A program made the translations under genes and the position numbers. Positions 11,116 to 20,560 of a DNA stretch of 64,000 nucleotides are shown piece after piece. Each line of letters opens with the position of its first letter. Position 1 is the stretch's first letter. The notes beneath the pieces were generated by a model that worked only from the letters and a program-made list of their open reading frames with translations, did not search any database and had not been told where the DNA came from. Source of the stretch: Haemonchus contortus (lineage: Eukaryota > Nematoda > Chromadorea > Rhabditida > Trichostrongylidae). The stretch covers positions 11,077,014 to 11,141,013 of the forward strand of contig LS997562.1 of assembly GCA_000469685.2 (NCBI GenBank), given 5' to 3'.

Positions 11116-11740
11116 CTATCCACTACGATCAATCGCTTTCTGAATCGGAATGTTCCTGGAGGTGATGGCCGGTTTGGTCTTCGGCACTTCGATGGCCAAG
11201 TGACCATCTTCAGTAAGAGAGGATCGGATCTGCTCGACGTCGACGCCTTCTGGAACAGTCCACTGGCGAAGGAATGACCTGTAAAGGAATTAATTTGGAA
11301 TATGTCTGTCAAGTAAGGCCCATCATCTGTTGGGAGTTACGGTACCTACCTGGAAGTGTAACTCGAGCCTTCTTTCACTTCTTGTTTGCCTTCAACAGTC
11401 AGGGTTCGACCATCGAGATTTACTTTCAGCTCATCTGGCTTGAATTTCGAGACATCCAATGAGATCGCCAACTTCGAACCGTCATCGCTGACCTGCAAGA
11501 GTTTCACTTATTAGGTTGATAAATCCTGTGAACCAAATGAAAATTCCTGCGCTTCTCACATACCTTGCTTACTTGGCCCATAAGGCTTTTCTTCCACGAC
11601 CTTTTTCTTGTAGGAGGAGAACAGAGTCGCTCGATCTGATAGAACTGGTTGAAGGCGTCGTCGAGCTCGCTGAAGACATCGTCCAGGAGGCGAGGGAAGA
11701 TATCCCTTTCCATAGCGCAGGGAAGAATGCAGAGAGACAT
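11116..11740 (-). CDS. A4: class A small heat-shock protein, near twin of A1
   Basis: Exons 11564-11740, 11350-11492 and 11116-11278 give 160 aa. The proteins of exons 1 and 2 are identical to A1, and the first intron is nearly identical as well. Only three residues differ, all in exon 3 (RSSL for RSTL, PKTKP for PKPKP, SRNIPI for SRSIPI). The alpha-crystallin domain spans roughly residues 60-140 and the IPI motif is intact. It shares a promoter with B3, whose sequence is not a twin of B1. The closeness of A1 and A4 across 10 kb and in opposite orientation points to recent duplication or gene conversion. Confidence 0.93.
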
Positions 11741-12145
11741 TGTCGATTGCTGTGTAGTTCAAGCTTTGTGTGTTGAAACCGCCACTCTCGGAGCTGCTTA
11801 TATACCATTCGGGGAGATTCTTCGAGAACCTTCGGGAACCTTCTGACCCCGCCCCTTCGCCTCGCTGCGCCTGCGACGTGTCAACAGATGGGCGGGGCTG
11901 GGCGAGAGAGAGCGAGACGCCGGCGAAACAACAAACAACGAATGTTCCATGAGGTTCTAGAAGGCTGCTGCTGCGGGTACATAAAGAGCTTCGCAGAGCA
12001 GTCACCATAACCGCTTGGATCACTTCTACTTTCATAGCTCACCTGCTCTCTGTGAGTCCTTTTCGTAAACCCTTCACTGTTATCCCAACATTTCACCATA
12101 AAATACTTAAGAACTGTCTTTTCAGGAAGTTCCTGACAGTCAATA
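11741..12145. promoter_or_regulatory. Bidirectional heat-shock promoter of A4/B3, with B3 5' UTR intron
   Basis: The A4 side has TTC/GAA repeats at 11817-11845 (five clean units) and TATATAAG (minus) at 11797-11804. The B3 side has GAATGTTCC...GTTCTAGAAGG at 11940-11972 and TACATAAA at 11978-11985. GC boxes and GAGAGAGAGCGAG lie between, followed by AACAACAAACAACGAA at 11927-11942. A 5' UTR intron of B3 (12052-12125, GTGAGT...TTCAG) ends 20 bp before its ATG. Confidence 0.8.
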
Positions 12146-12736
12146 ATGGTGTTGTGGCCAGTAGCTCGTCTAACGGACCGTATGCTTTACGATACAATGA
12201 GGGATCTCGATCGTCTCGAAAGAAGCATCTTCCCATATTGGAGAGATGCTGACCATTCAGTGCTTCATGTGGCCAACGAAACTCATCAGGTAGGAGTTTT
12301 ACTCTCTTCAAAGGTCATAAATGACTGTCAGCGCTATGAAGGGATTAGTTTCGACTTCAGATGGTAGACGACGACAAGAAATTTGCCGTCTCGCTGGATG
12401 TGTCCCAGTTCCGCCCAGAGGAGTTGAACGTGCATTTGGAAGGGCGTGAGTTGACCATCGAAGGCAAGCAGGAGCACAAAACGGGGAACAGCGCCATACA
12501 CAGGTGAGAGCTGTCAGTCCTTTTATCTTCATGATGTGCATTGAATACTTATTGACTGCTTCAAATATTCCAGGTCGTTCACTCGTAAGTGGCTGCTTCC
12601 CGAGAATGTCGATCTGGATGCTATTCGTACTCAACTCGATGACAAGGGCTACTTGTCAGTGGAGGCCCCGAAAAGCATCGAGGGCCACAAGCAGAAGAGA
12701 ACTATTCCTATCATGGCCGCTCCACAGAACAAATGA
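12146..12736 (+). CDS. B3: class B small heat-shock protein
   Basis: Exons 12146-12289, 12361-12503 and 12574-12736 give 149 aa. The arm reads MVLWPVARLTDRMLYDTMRD and ends VANETHQ; the H is unique to this copy. The alpha-crystallin domain begins at MVDDDKKFAVSLDVSQF and ends near EAPKSIEG, with the C-terminal RTIPIM motif and a short AAPQNK tail. The poly(A) signal AATAAA is at 12879-12884. The start is fixed by conservation among B genes and lies 20 bp after a 5' UTR splice acceptor. Function is a cytosolic stress chaperone of the HSP-16/HSP-20 type, induced together with A4 from the shared promoter (inferred). Confidence 0.93.
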
Positions 12737-14298
12737 ATCTCGAACTCACTGGTTGTACAAATGTTAATAATACTGTTATGTAATATTATTTATAGTACCA
12801 TATTTATTGTGCTATTGCTACCGTGTATTGCTCACCATTTTTTAATCAGTTCTAATGTGTTTTCATTGCTTGGTTATCAATAAACGTGTATAATTTGTCG
12901 TAAAGAAAAGGTCTATCGGCGATAGAAGTCCGAAAATTTCTTACCCATGTAACCTGATTTAATTCTAGAGCTTCTTCTCTTCAAACATATTCGCTTATGA
13001 GTGAATTAGAAGATTACCTTGTTCCTTCCCGTCAATAGACCGTAAAGATGTGTGATACTCTGTGGTAGTACGTAATTTTCAATGACATACAGGTCATGGA
13101 AAAACTTCTCCCCAACATGATGGAGAATGGAGGCTTTTCTCCCGTTACGTATTTAAAAAGCACTGTTGAAGGTAATTTTGTAGTAACAATTGGTTTTAGT
13201 AAGCGAAAGTCCAGAGTAGTACAAAAAAGGTAGTACAAAAGCGGTGAAGAAAACGGGATATCGGTGTATTCAGAGGAATGTAGTGGTTCGAAAAAGTGGT
13301 AAAATTAGGGGTTGGACGAGAATGTGATGACAAAAATTGCATGGAAGGGGTATTTGGACGAGCTGTCTAAACTTGTGTGCCATTTCACACAGGTAGCTGC
13401 AGTAAACTGCCTGCATTCAGGTCAGCATCTACAGCTTTAAAAAACGCGGCTTTGCTGCTTTTTCCTATGGCGTCGCTGTCTTCGCTGGCTGACACTGGCA
13501 ATTTAGATTCCTATGCAGGTGGCAGAACACAAGGTTGTACTGTTGGTGCCATAAGATAACACTGTGGCACAGGTGGTCAGTCGGATGGGGGCGAAAGTCC
13601 GATGCAACCGGTTCGACGTCCGATGACTCGAGGAGAGTGGCGATGCAGGATCCTAAGTTTGAACTTCCTGACTAAGGCGTTGGGTTTTCAGCCAGTGACT
13701 GGACCGAAAGTCGAAGAAACGAGAAGGCGAACACTTAGAAGCGCTTAAAATCAGGACCGGTTCGGAAATGATTATGGTTGGCCTTTGCTTCTGATTGCTA
13801 GTGAAGGAGCATGGCGCAGCCTGACGATCACTGTTTGAAATACATCAAAAGACATATACACATATGGTCTGATAGATCAAATATACTTCAGTATCAATAT
13901 GCCGTACCCATGGAACGACTTATTTCTTTTCAGGAAGTTTCCTAGACGCAGACATGGCAATTATAAAAATTGTGAACGTAGTTGAAATTAATGTTGAAAG
14001 TTCTGAGGGAATGTTATCCAGTCCCAAAGGGATTTGCAAGAAATTTTTGCTTCAATACTTGCTCCTGTACGGTATTCGACTACCCCGGTGACCTACAATC
14101 GATGCCGTCGACCTCTCGTGTTGTCGTTTTTTTTTTTGCCGTTATTTTAAAGGGCACTAGATGAGCTCTTGCTACTGCATCCTGCTATGAAGTTCGTCTG
14201 GCCGGTTGTCATTTTGAAAGAAACCACTCCAAGAGTAGTAGACCTATGACACAGTTGTATCGAATGTGAAGTGTTACACCCTTTCCGTTACAGTTTTA
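12737..14298. other. Spacer with repeat fragments, no gene seen
   Basis: 13020-13330 shares words with 16930-17050 (GTGATACTCTGTGGTAGT and AAAACG-type flanks), a piece of the element family described at 16233-16900. 14030-14270 resembles 17100-17290, part of the duplicated intergenic DNA. No coding exon is supported. Confidence 0.5.
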
Positions 14299-14457
14299 TT
14301 AAAGGCACCGTTCGCGATGATTCAATGGGCGGGTGTGTCGATGACGTGTCCGCCTCTCATTCCATGTCACGTCAGACTGTCTAACGTGACATCGAATGAG
14401 AGGCGGACACGTCATCGACACACCCGCCCATTAAATCATCGCGAGCGGTGCCTTTAA
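14299..14457. mobile_element. Small palindromic MITE-like element (159 bp)
   Basis: The sequence from TTAAAGGCACCG to CGGTGCCTTTAA is a nearly complete inverted repeat with arms of about 70 bp and a short loop near 14375. The TTAA at both ends fits either a TTAA target site or a TA target. It has no coding capacity. It sits in the spacer 3' of psiA. The end motif AAAGGCAC is shared with the larger elements at 16233 and 23645. Confidence 0.8.
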
Positions 14458-15249
14458 GTTTTCTGCCCCGAGTTGTAGGCACTTATTGTCCTCAGTTGAT
14501 TTCTTTTCTCTGGCGAGTGAGCGTGGCTTCGCTGTTTGTTTGGTCGACATCTCAGTTCTTAATACCTTTCTCTTCATACAGTGAAGGCCGAGGGATTTCC
14601 GGTGCAATGGCAGGACATAAGGTTATATGCTAAGAGCGGGGAGAATTTGGTGGAGAAGGTTCATTTCATGTTTTCGATTAAAGAAATAATGGAGAAGGTC
14701 TGATGCCCGATAATCCGAACAGTGAGACATACACTCATTTCAAGGCGTGGGGAATGCATTACATATGTAGTAACAGGGAAACGAAGAGAATAGATCAGGT
14801 AAACGGAGTTCCGGATTTAGAACAGCTAAACAACGACGGCAGTTTAGATATGCACCTAGATGGTGCAAGTGGAGCGCGAAAGTCCTGTCAGCACCTCATT
14901 TGGGTCTATCAGTACACGGTAGGTTATGAGACCGAATTATCAACGAGGCCAGTATGAGAGATATGGTCCAATTGCATAAGCGACCCTGAAAAAAAATGCT
15001 CTGCTCTTCACTCCCCGTCCATACGTTATGTGATCGCCAACTTCATCTGCCGTCGTTATCGTTGGTGCTGCTCTTATGTGGAAGCATTTTTTTCATGGTT
15101 TTATTAGGCTTTGTTGAATACACAGCAAAGAATATATACAATCACAGTACTGCAAGAGATCGCATCCTGTGGATGTACAGAAATTAATGACAATAACTAA
15201 AGATAACAGATAAGTAATACTACAGCTTAGCTTCCAGTTTCTAACTTCC
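14458..15249. other. Spacer 3' of psiA, no gene seen
   Basis: 15100-15200 retains the class A 3' flank seen beside A4, A5, A6 and A7 (TATATACAATCACAGTACTGC-like words and a TTTTATTAG poly(A) context on the minus strand). The remainder shows nothing I can name. Confidence 0.5.
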
Positions 15250-15806
15250 ATCCACTACTGAATTCGGCTCCTCAATCGGAATGTTCCTCTCGTTGATAGG
15301 TTTGAGCTTCGGCGCCTCTATGATCAGATGCCCATCCTCAGAAAGTGTGGATCGTAGTTGCTCGACGTCCACATCGTCACGGTACATTGGCGAAGGAATG
15401 ACCTGAAAAAAGGAAGTCGGAACTCATAAGCTAAATAATACCTATTCAGATGATTAAGGCTATAATGATGTGCTTACCTGGCCAAGAAACTCGAGCCTTC
15501 ATTCACTCCTTGCATACCTTCAACAGTCAGGCTTGGCCATTCATGTTCACTTTCAACTCATCTGGTTTGAATTTAGAGAAATTCAATGAGATTGCCGCCT
15601 CGACTCGTCATCGGTGACCAGTAGAGTTTTACTGCTCGCATAGTTGGACCGTAGCTTCTCTTCCCTCCGTCCTTATTCTTAAACGAGGAAGGTCGATGGA
15701 TTCCATCTCGTGGAACTGAATGAAAGTGCTGTAAAGTTCGCTGCAGACATCATCTACCGGACAAGGCAAGATCCTTCTCCCTAGTAGATGGAAGGATGCA
15801 GAGAGA
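15250..15806 (-). pseudogene. psiA: decayed class A small heat-shock gene
   Basis: All three exons can be aligned to the class A genes, but several breaks are present. The start codon is lost (the SLCILP codons at about 15785-15805 are preceded by GTA, not ATG). A shift follows in the first 12 codons, so the LLDDVFSEL-equivalent lies in another frame. The exon 2 acceptor AG is changed to TG at about 15620. One base is missing early in exon 2 (about 15600). About four bases are missing early in exon 3 (about 15385). Its promoter is worn as well: the TATA box on its side reads TATGCTT-like at 15857-15866. No class B partner remains upstream. The damage is spread over promoter, start, splice and frame, so this is old decay and not a sequencing slip. 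Confidence 0.9.
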
Positions 15807-16110
15807 TACAGATACAGAGAATACCCATGTCCTAAAATCTCCAACTCTGCGCTGCTTATGCTTACCGCTCGGCAAGATACATCTAACAACTTCTGGAGCC
15901 TTCTCTCCCCGCCCCTTTCCCACGCTGCAGTTGCATCTGCAGAGAGTCAGCTGATGGGCGGGGCGATGGGTGAGAGAGAGCACGAGGCGCCGACAAAACA
16001 ACAAACAAGGGAGGTTGCAGAAGTCTCTCGAAGGTCGTCGAATATGTAAACATGCCCTATAAAAGCGGCCTACGCAAAAAAGAATTTTTGCAGTCTTCTT
16101 ACCTAATTCA
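15807..16110. promoter_or_regulatory. Relic bidirectional heat-shock promoter
   Basis: The GC boxes (15905-15922 and 15957-15966), the GAGAGAGAGCACGAG stretch and the AAAACAACAAACAA run (15994-16010) survive. The heat-shock units on both sides have lost their regular spacing. A CTATAAAAG box remains on the plus side at 16058-16066, but no class B exon follows it. Confidence 0.7.
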
Positions 16111-16232
16111 ATGTCGGTAATGTCCTGGTATGGAAATATCTGCTGATAGCAATCTCGATGAAAATGAAGGGTGTCGGTATAAGCACGGGTCAGTTCCTTG
16201 GGCATAAGAATGTGTTTGATCTACGCCAGCTC
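16111..16232. other. Site of the missing class B partner
   Basis: A class B exon 1 would be expected here, 3' of the TATAAAA box at 16058-16066. Only an unrelated sequence is seen, up to the element that begins near 16233. Confidence 0.4.
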
Positions 16233-16900
16233 TTCAAGGCACAGTTCACGATAATTTTGGGAAATCCAGATGAAAAATGGAAGAAAGAGATCGAAAATAG
16301 TGCGATGAAGGTAAAGAAAATGCGTGAATCGATGTTTCCAAAGTGAAAAAAAGACTTCGAAAAACCGGTAAAAAGGGGGCTGTACGAGAATGAAACAGAA
16401 AATGAAGAAGAGTGGAGCGTTCGGACACGCTATACAATTTGTCTCACTGCGCGCTTGTGGTACCTGGTGCGAATAACAGACTATTGTAAAGAAAATATCA
16501 TTCCCTTCTAAGCATAAGTAAACAAAAAAACCCTAGTAACAGCAAAAATAACTCACCTTTCTCAGCCTCTACGAGTAGGGAATTGAATAAGGGATCGAGG
16601 CAGCAAAGAGAATGACAGAGGAAAAAAGAATGGAAGAAAAACATTGCCTCATTACTCAGCGATCAGCTGATTGTGTATGGGTCCTAGAAAGAATATTTGC
16701 AATATGTATTGTCTCGACACTCCTCTGACGTGACATCGATCAAGAGGTGGGGAGGACACTCAAGACAGCAACAGGGCTTCCACTATGCCCTTACCGTAGA
16801 GATTTTGGGAGCGAGGGGGACCTTTCTACCACCCATGGATGCCTCTGAGTATTTTTAAGGGAAGAACTCAGTAACTATTTTTATCGTGAATCGTGCAGAC
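16233..16900. mobile_element. Diverged inverted-repeat element (AAGGCACAGTTCACGATA family)
   Basis: The left end CAAGGCACAGTTCACGATAA at 16234 and the right end ATCGTGAATCGTGC near 16881 are inverted and match the ends of the element at 23645-23970. Internal words are shared with it (ACACTC-TCTGACGTGACATCG, TTATGCCC-like, GAGTATTTTTAAGG-like). It contains no transposase. The right tip is poorly kept, so the limit is approximate. Confidence 0.6.
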
Positions 16901-17404
16901 GTTGGAATAAACAAGGACTATCTCCTTTCTTACGGTCCAAGGACCGTGAGGATTTGTGATACTCTGTGGTAGTTCGTAATTTTCAGTGACCAGCGGCCAA
17001 GAAAATGCGATAATCGGCGTATTTAGAGAAAGATAATGCTTTAGGGCGATTCTTTGGATCTTGTCCATCCAGAAATCAGGGTAACCTGACCTTCATTTTC
17101 ACATAGATGAAGTGGAGATTTGTGGGAGCTATTTTGATTTTCTTGCCGTCATTTCAAGTGCACGGGATGTGATTGTGCTAGTGCATCCTGCTATAAAGTT
17201 TCTCGGCCGTCTGTCGTTTTGAAAGAGACTACTTCAAGAGGAATAGGCTTGGTACTGAGTGTGAAATACAAGACCCTCTGTTACAGTTTTATTAGACACT
17301 GCTAACAACACTAAAAGTGCTATATACAATTACAGAACTACGAGAGATCGTGTTCCATCGTGGCTGTACAGAAAGAAACGATAATTAGGTGAGGAATATA
17401 GTAA
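16901..17404. other. Spacer and A5 3' UTR
   Basis: 16930-17050 shares sequence with 13020-13330. 17100-17290 resembles 14100-14290. 17280-17404 is the 3' flank of A5, with AATAAAAC (minus strand) at about 17287-17294 as the likely poly(A) signal. Confidence 0.5.
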
Positions 17405-18035
17405 TTAACTGCTCTTCACTGCTGGTTGTTCGTTCGCTTTCTGAATTGGGATGCTCCTGGAGGTGGTGGTCGGTTTGGGCTTCGGCACTTCGATGGCCAG
17501 GTGACCATTTTCAGAAAGAGTGGATCTGCTCGACGTCGACACCTTCTGGAACAGTCCACTGGCGAAGGAACGACCTGTAAAAGAAGGAACTCAGAAATTA
17601 TCTGCAGAACAACGATGATGTAGATATTTGGAGTTATGAGACTTACCTTGAAGTATAACTCGAGCCTTCCTTCACTTCTTGTTTGCCTTCAACAGTCAGG
17701 ATTCGGCCATCGATGTTCACTTTCAACTCATCTGGCTTGAATTTCGACACGTCCAATGAGATCGCCAACTTGGACCCGTCATCGCTGACCTGTAAGAGTT
17801 TTAATTATTAGGTTGAAAGCTATGGTGAACCAAGAAAAACTTTGGAATTCTCACATACCTTACATACTTGGCCGCTGGGGCTTTTCTTTCCCTCCCTCCT
17901 TCTTGGAGGAGGAGAGGCGATTTGCTCAATTTGGTAGAACTGATTGAAGACGTCGTCGAGCTCGCTGAAGACGTCATCGAGAAGACGAGGCAGGATCGCC
18001 TTTTCCGAAGCAAATGGAAGAATGCAGATAGACAT
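17405..18035 (-). pseudogene. A5: class A small heat-shock gene with a 5-base deletion in exon 3
   Basis: Exons 17859-18035, 17647-17789 and 17405-17574 keep correct splice sites and phases. The arm is MSICILPFASEKAILP plus the acidic DDVFSELDDVF segment. In exon 3, at about 17525, the sequence reads GGATCTG where the others have GGATCGGATCTG, a loss of five bases between short repeats. The frame then ends at 17511-17513 after EQIHSF, giving about 127 aa. The last alpha-crystallin strands and the IPI motif are cut off. Beyond the break the old frame is still clean to a stop at 17405, so the lesion is very recent, or an assembly or sequencing error. The promoter shared with B4 looks fully intact. 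A truncated protein lacking the IPI motif could still be made. Confidence 0.85.
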
Positions 18036-18443
18036 TGTCGATCGCTGAGTAATGTAGGCTCAAAGTGCTGAAATCGCCATCCAGAGAGCTGCTTATATAC
18101 CGTTCGGGGGGATCCTCCGGAACCTTCGCGAACCGTCTGACCCCGCCCCTTCGCCTCGCTGCGCCGGCGATAAACAAGCTGATGGGCGGGGCCACCCTGC
18201 GAGAGAGAGTGAGACGCCGGCGAAACAACAAACAACGAACGTTGCAGAAAGCTCTGGAAGACCATCACCGCGGGTATATAAGGAGCTCCCGGAGCAGTCT
18301 CCAGTATCGCTTTGCTTCAATCTTCCTTCAAGCAGCTACCTTATTCTGTAAGTCCTTTAAAAGCTCTCTCATCTCAAGTATCCCTCAATGGTAAATGTCT
18401 CAATCATGGCTACATTATTTTAGGAAACTTCCAACATTCAATA
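18036..18443. promoter_or_regulatory. Bidirectional heat-shock promoter of A5/B4, with B4 5' UTR intron
   Basis: The A5 side has CCGGAACCTTCGCGAACC units at 18117-18136 and TATATAAG (minus) at 18092-18099. The B4 side has GAACGTTGCAGAAAGCTCTGGAAG at 18237-18260 and TATATAAGG at 18275-18283. GC boxes flank TAAACAAGCTGATGGGCGGGG near 18171-18191. The GAAACAACAAACAACGAACG run is at 18220-18239. A 5' UTR intron of B4 occupies 18348-18423. Confidence 0.8.
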
Positions 18444-19026
18444 ATGGTGTTGTGGCCAGTGGCTCGTCTAACTGACCGTCTGCTGCACGATACAATGAGG
18501 GATCTCGATCGCTTCGAAAAAAGCAGCTTCCCATATTGGAGAGATGCTGACCATTCAGTGCTTCATGTGGCCAACGAAACTCAGCAGGTAAGGATTTCCA
18601 CTCTGAAAAGGCGTAGCCAAGAACCGTGGGCATCTTCGGAGAAATAATTCAATTGCAGATGGTAGACGATGATAAGAAATTTGCCGTCTCATTGGATGTG
18701 TCTCAGTTCCGCCCAGAGGAGTTGAATGTGCACTTGGAAGGGCGCGAGTTGACCATTGAAGGCGAGCAGGAGCACAAAACGGAGAACAGCGCCATACACA
18801 GGTGAGTGCTATCAGTCCCTTTACAGTAAGGCGTGCATTAAATACTTATTGATGGACCCAATATTACAGATCGTTCACTCGCAAGTATCTGCTACCCGAA
18901 AATGTCGATCTGGAGGCCATTCGTACCCAGCTCGACGACAAGGGCCATTTGTCAGTGGAGGCTCCTAAGAATACCGAGGGCCACGAAAAGAAGAGATCTA
19001 TTCCTATCATGCCCGCTTCTGAGTAA
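18444..19026 (+). CDS. B4: class B small heat-shock protein
   Basis: Exons 18444-18587, 18659-18801 and 18870-19026 give 147 aa. The arm is MVLWPVARLTDRLLHDTMRD, then FEKSSFPYWRDADHSVLHVA. Exon 2 opens the alpha-crystallin domain at MVDDDKKFAVSLDVSQF and carries GEQEHKT, where the others have GKQEHKT. Exon 3 ends EGHEKKRSIPIMPASE, keeping the IPI motif but with a shorter, more acidic tail. All splice sites are canonical. An AATAAA signal lies near 19223. The shared promoter should drive this gene as strongly as A5, so B4 may be the only full-length product of the pair. Confidence 0.92.
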
Positions 19027-20393
19027 TTTCGAGCTTACTGATTGTAAAAATGTTGTGTAAAGTAACTCTCTTCCGTGTACGAGTACCGTATAGTGAGTAG
19101 TGTATAGTATGAGTAGTGTATGTATGATATTATTTAATCAGCGTTGATGTTTTTTTTGTGTTTGTTGGCGTTTTTGATCCAAATTTTGTTTGTGTTTTCA
19201 TAGTTAATTATGCTCGATACTCAATAAATGTGCAGTCTTCATTCCTGTTTACCTACAATAAATGTATTGAAAACCTATCTGAAAATTAGCCCGGCTCCGG
19301 CGCCAGTCTGGGTACATACCCTCTCTGGAACCATCAGCTGACATAAACTTCAGACAGAATAGAGTACGTATCCATCGCAAACGGTTGAAGGGAGGAATTC
19401 ACTTGTCCAGTCCAAGGACTCTGTGAAGGCTCCATCCTCAACCTTCTGTGACATGCAGGTCATTGAGTAAGCTTCCCATATCCTAGCTGGTTATCTAGTT
19501 AGTTGTGTCACAGCACGGCCTCTTGTTATGAGACGGTTCCTTCACCCGAGATGGCTCCTCCTGTGATTGGAAAGCATCTGAGTGCGTCTTTCTCAGCAAC
19601 TCTGCAATACTCATGTTATTCAGTAAAGTCCTTCCAAAAACTAATTTCTATGAGGGGAGGGTTGACGTTCACTGAAGGCGTCTATGTGGCCGACAGAGTA
19701 CGGTAAAATCTTATTGTCAATAAATTCTCATATCTAGGGCGACCGGATTTCGGCGCTTCGTGCAGGAGGAACTTCCGAATTGATGAACCAATCCTTGCAT
19801 TGTAATTGTAATCACAAACAAAGATGTCATTCGAGATATGCAAGGCAAATATGTAATGCCTACATTACTGCCACTATATGAAGCTTAAGAGTTTCTGAAA
19901 TAGCTGCTCAGGTAGGAGCACATCTATTTCCGTCTCATTCTTTTCCATCCTTCTCACTAGTCTACGTGACACCGTCCCTATCTTTTGTTTCTCTGAGTTC
20001 TATCGAATAGAGATCATCCGGAGCTGGAAGAAGACCGTAATTAGATAGGGAAGCAGGAAGATTCGCTGGTATCCTAACTCACTGTCTTACGTATCAATAA
20101 AGGCTCTTCCATCAAGAAGCCTAGAAGTAAGAGGGGAGGCCCAGATGGAGTTGGCAGTGCCTACTCCTTGATTTGAACCACCGAGAAAACGTGTGATAGA
20201 AGCACCACTCGCTGAGAGTGCTGTTCCAAGTCACCGGGACACGATTACCTTTTTCCATCAAGGAATCCACTTTTTGAATATTATGCTCAAAAATGTCAAG
20301 GGAAACAAACTACATATACAGACTAAGTAGAGTTCACAAGGTGAAGCTGTGCTTTCCCTCCCTCTTTTCAGACTTGGAGCTATTTTTTCTCAC
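19027..20393. other. Spacer 3' of B4, no gene seen
   Basis: Contains the B4 3' UTR and AATAAA signals near 19223 and 19257. The rest has only short, unsupported ORFs. Confidence 0.5.
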
Positions 20394-20560
20394 CTATAGA
20401 GGTGATTTTTGTTCAACTTCACCGATCTGGTTGACTTTGCAGCTCTTTAGTGGTGGACTAATGTAAGATTTGGGGCTTTTTTCAGTTGTCATCGCTACCT
20501 TTGCCAATTTCGCCTCCTTGGCCCTCTTTTGGTACGGTGTTTGAGGTGATGGCCTGAAGG
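20394..20560 (-). pseudogene. Possible remnant of the lysine-rich exon found at 28.5 kb
   Basis: The minus strand reads KRAKEAKLAKVAMTTEKSP, and the DNA (AAAGAGGGCCAAGGAGGCGA) resembles the lysine-rich last exon at 28429-28673 (KKAKEAKVARAASK). Similarity is short, and lysine-rich sequence is prone to chance matches. No other exon of that gene is seen nearby. Confidence 0.35.
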
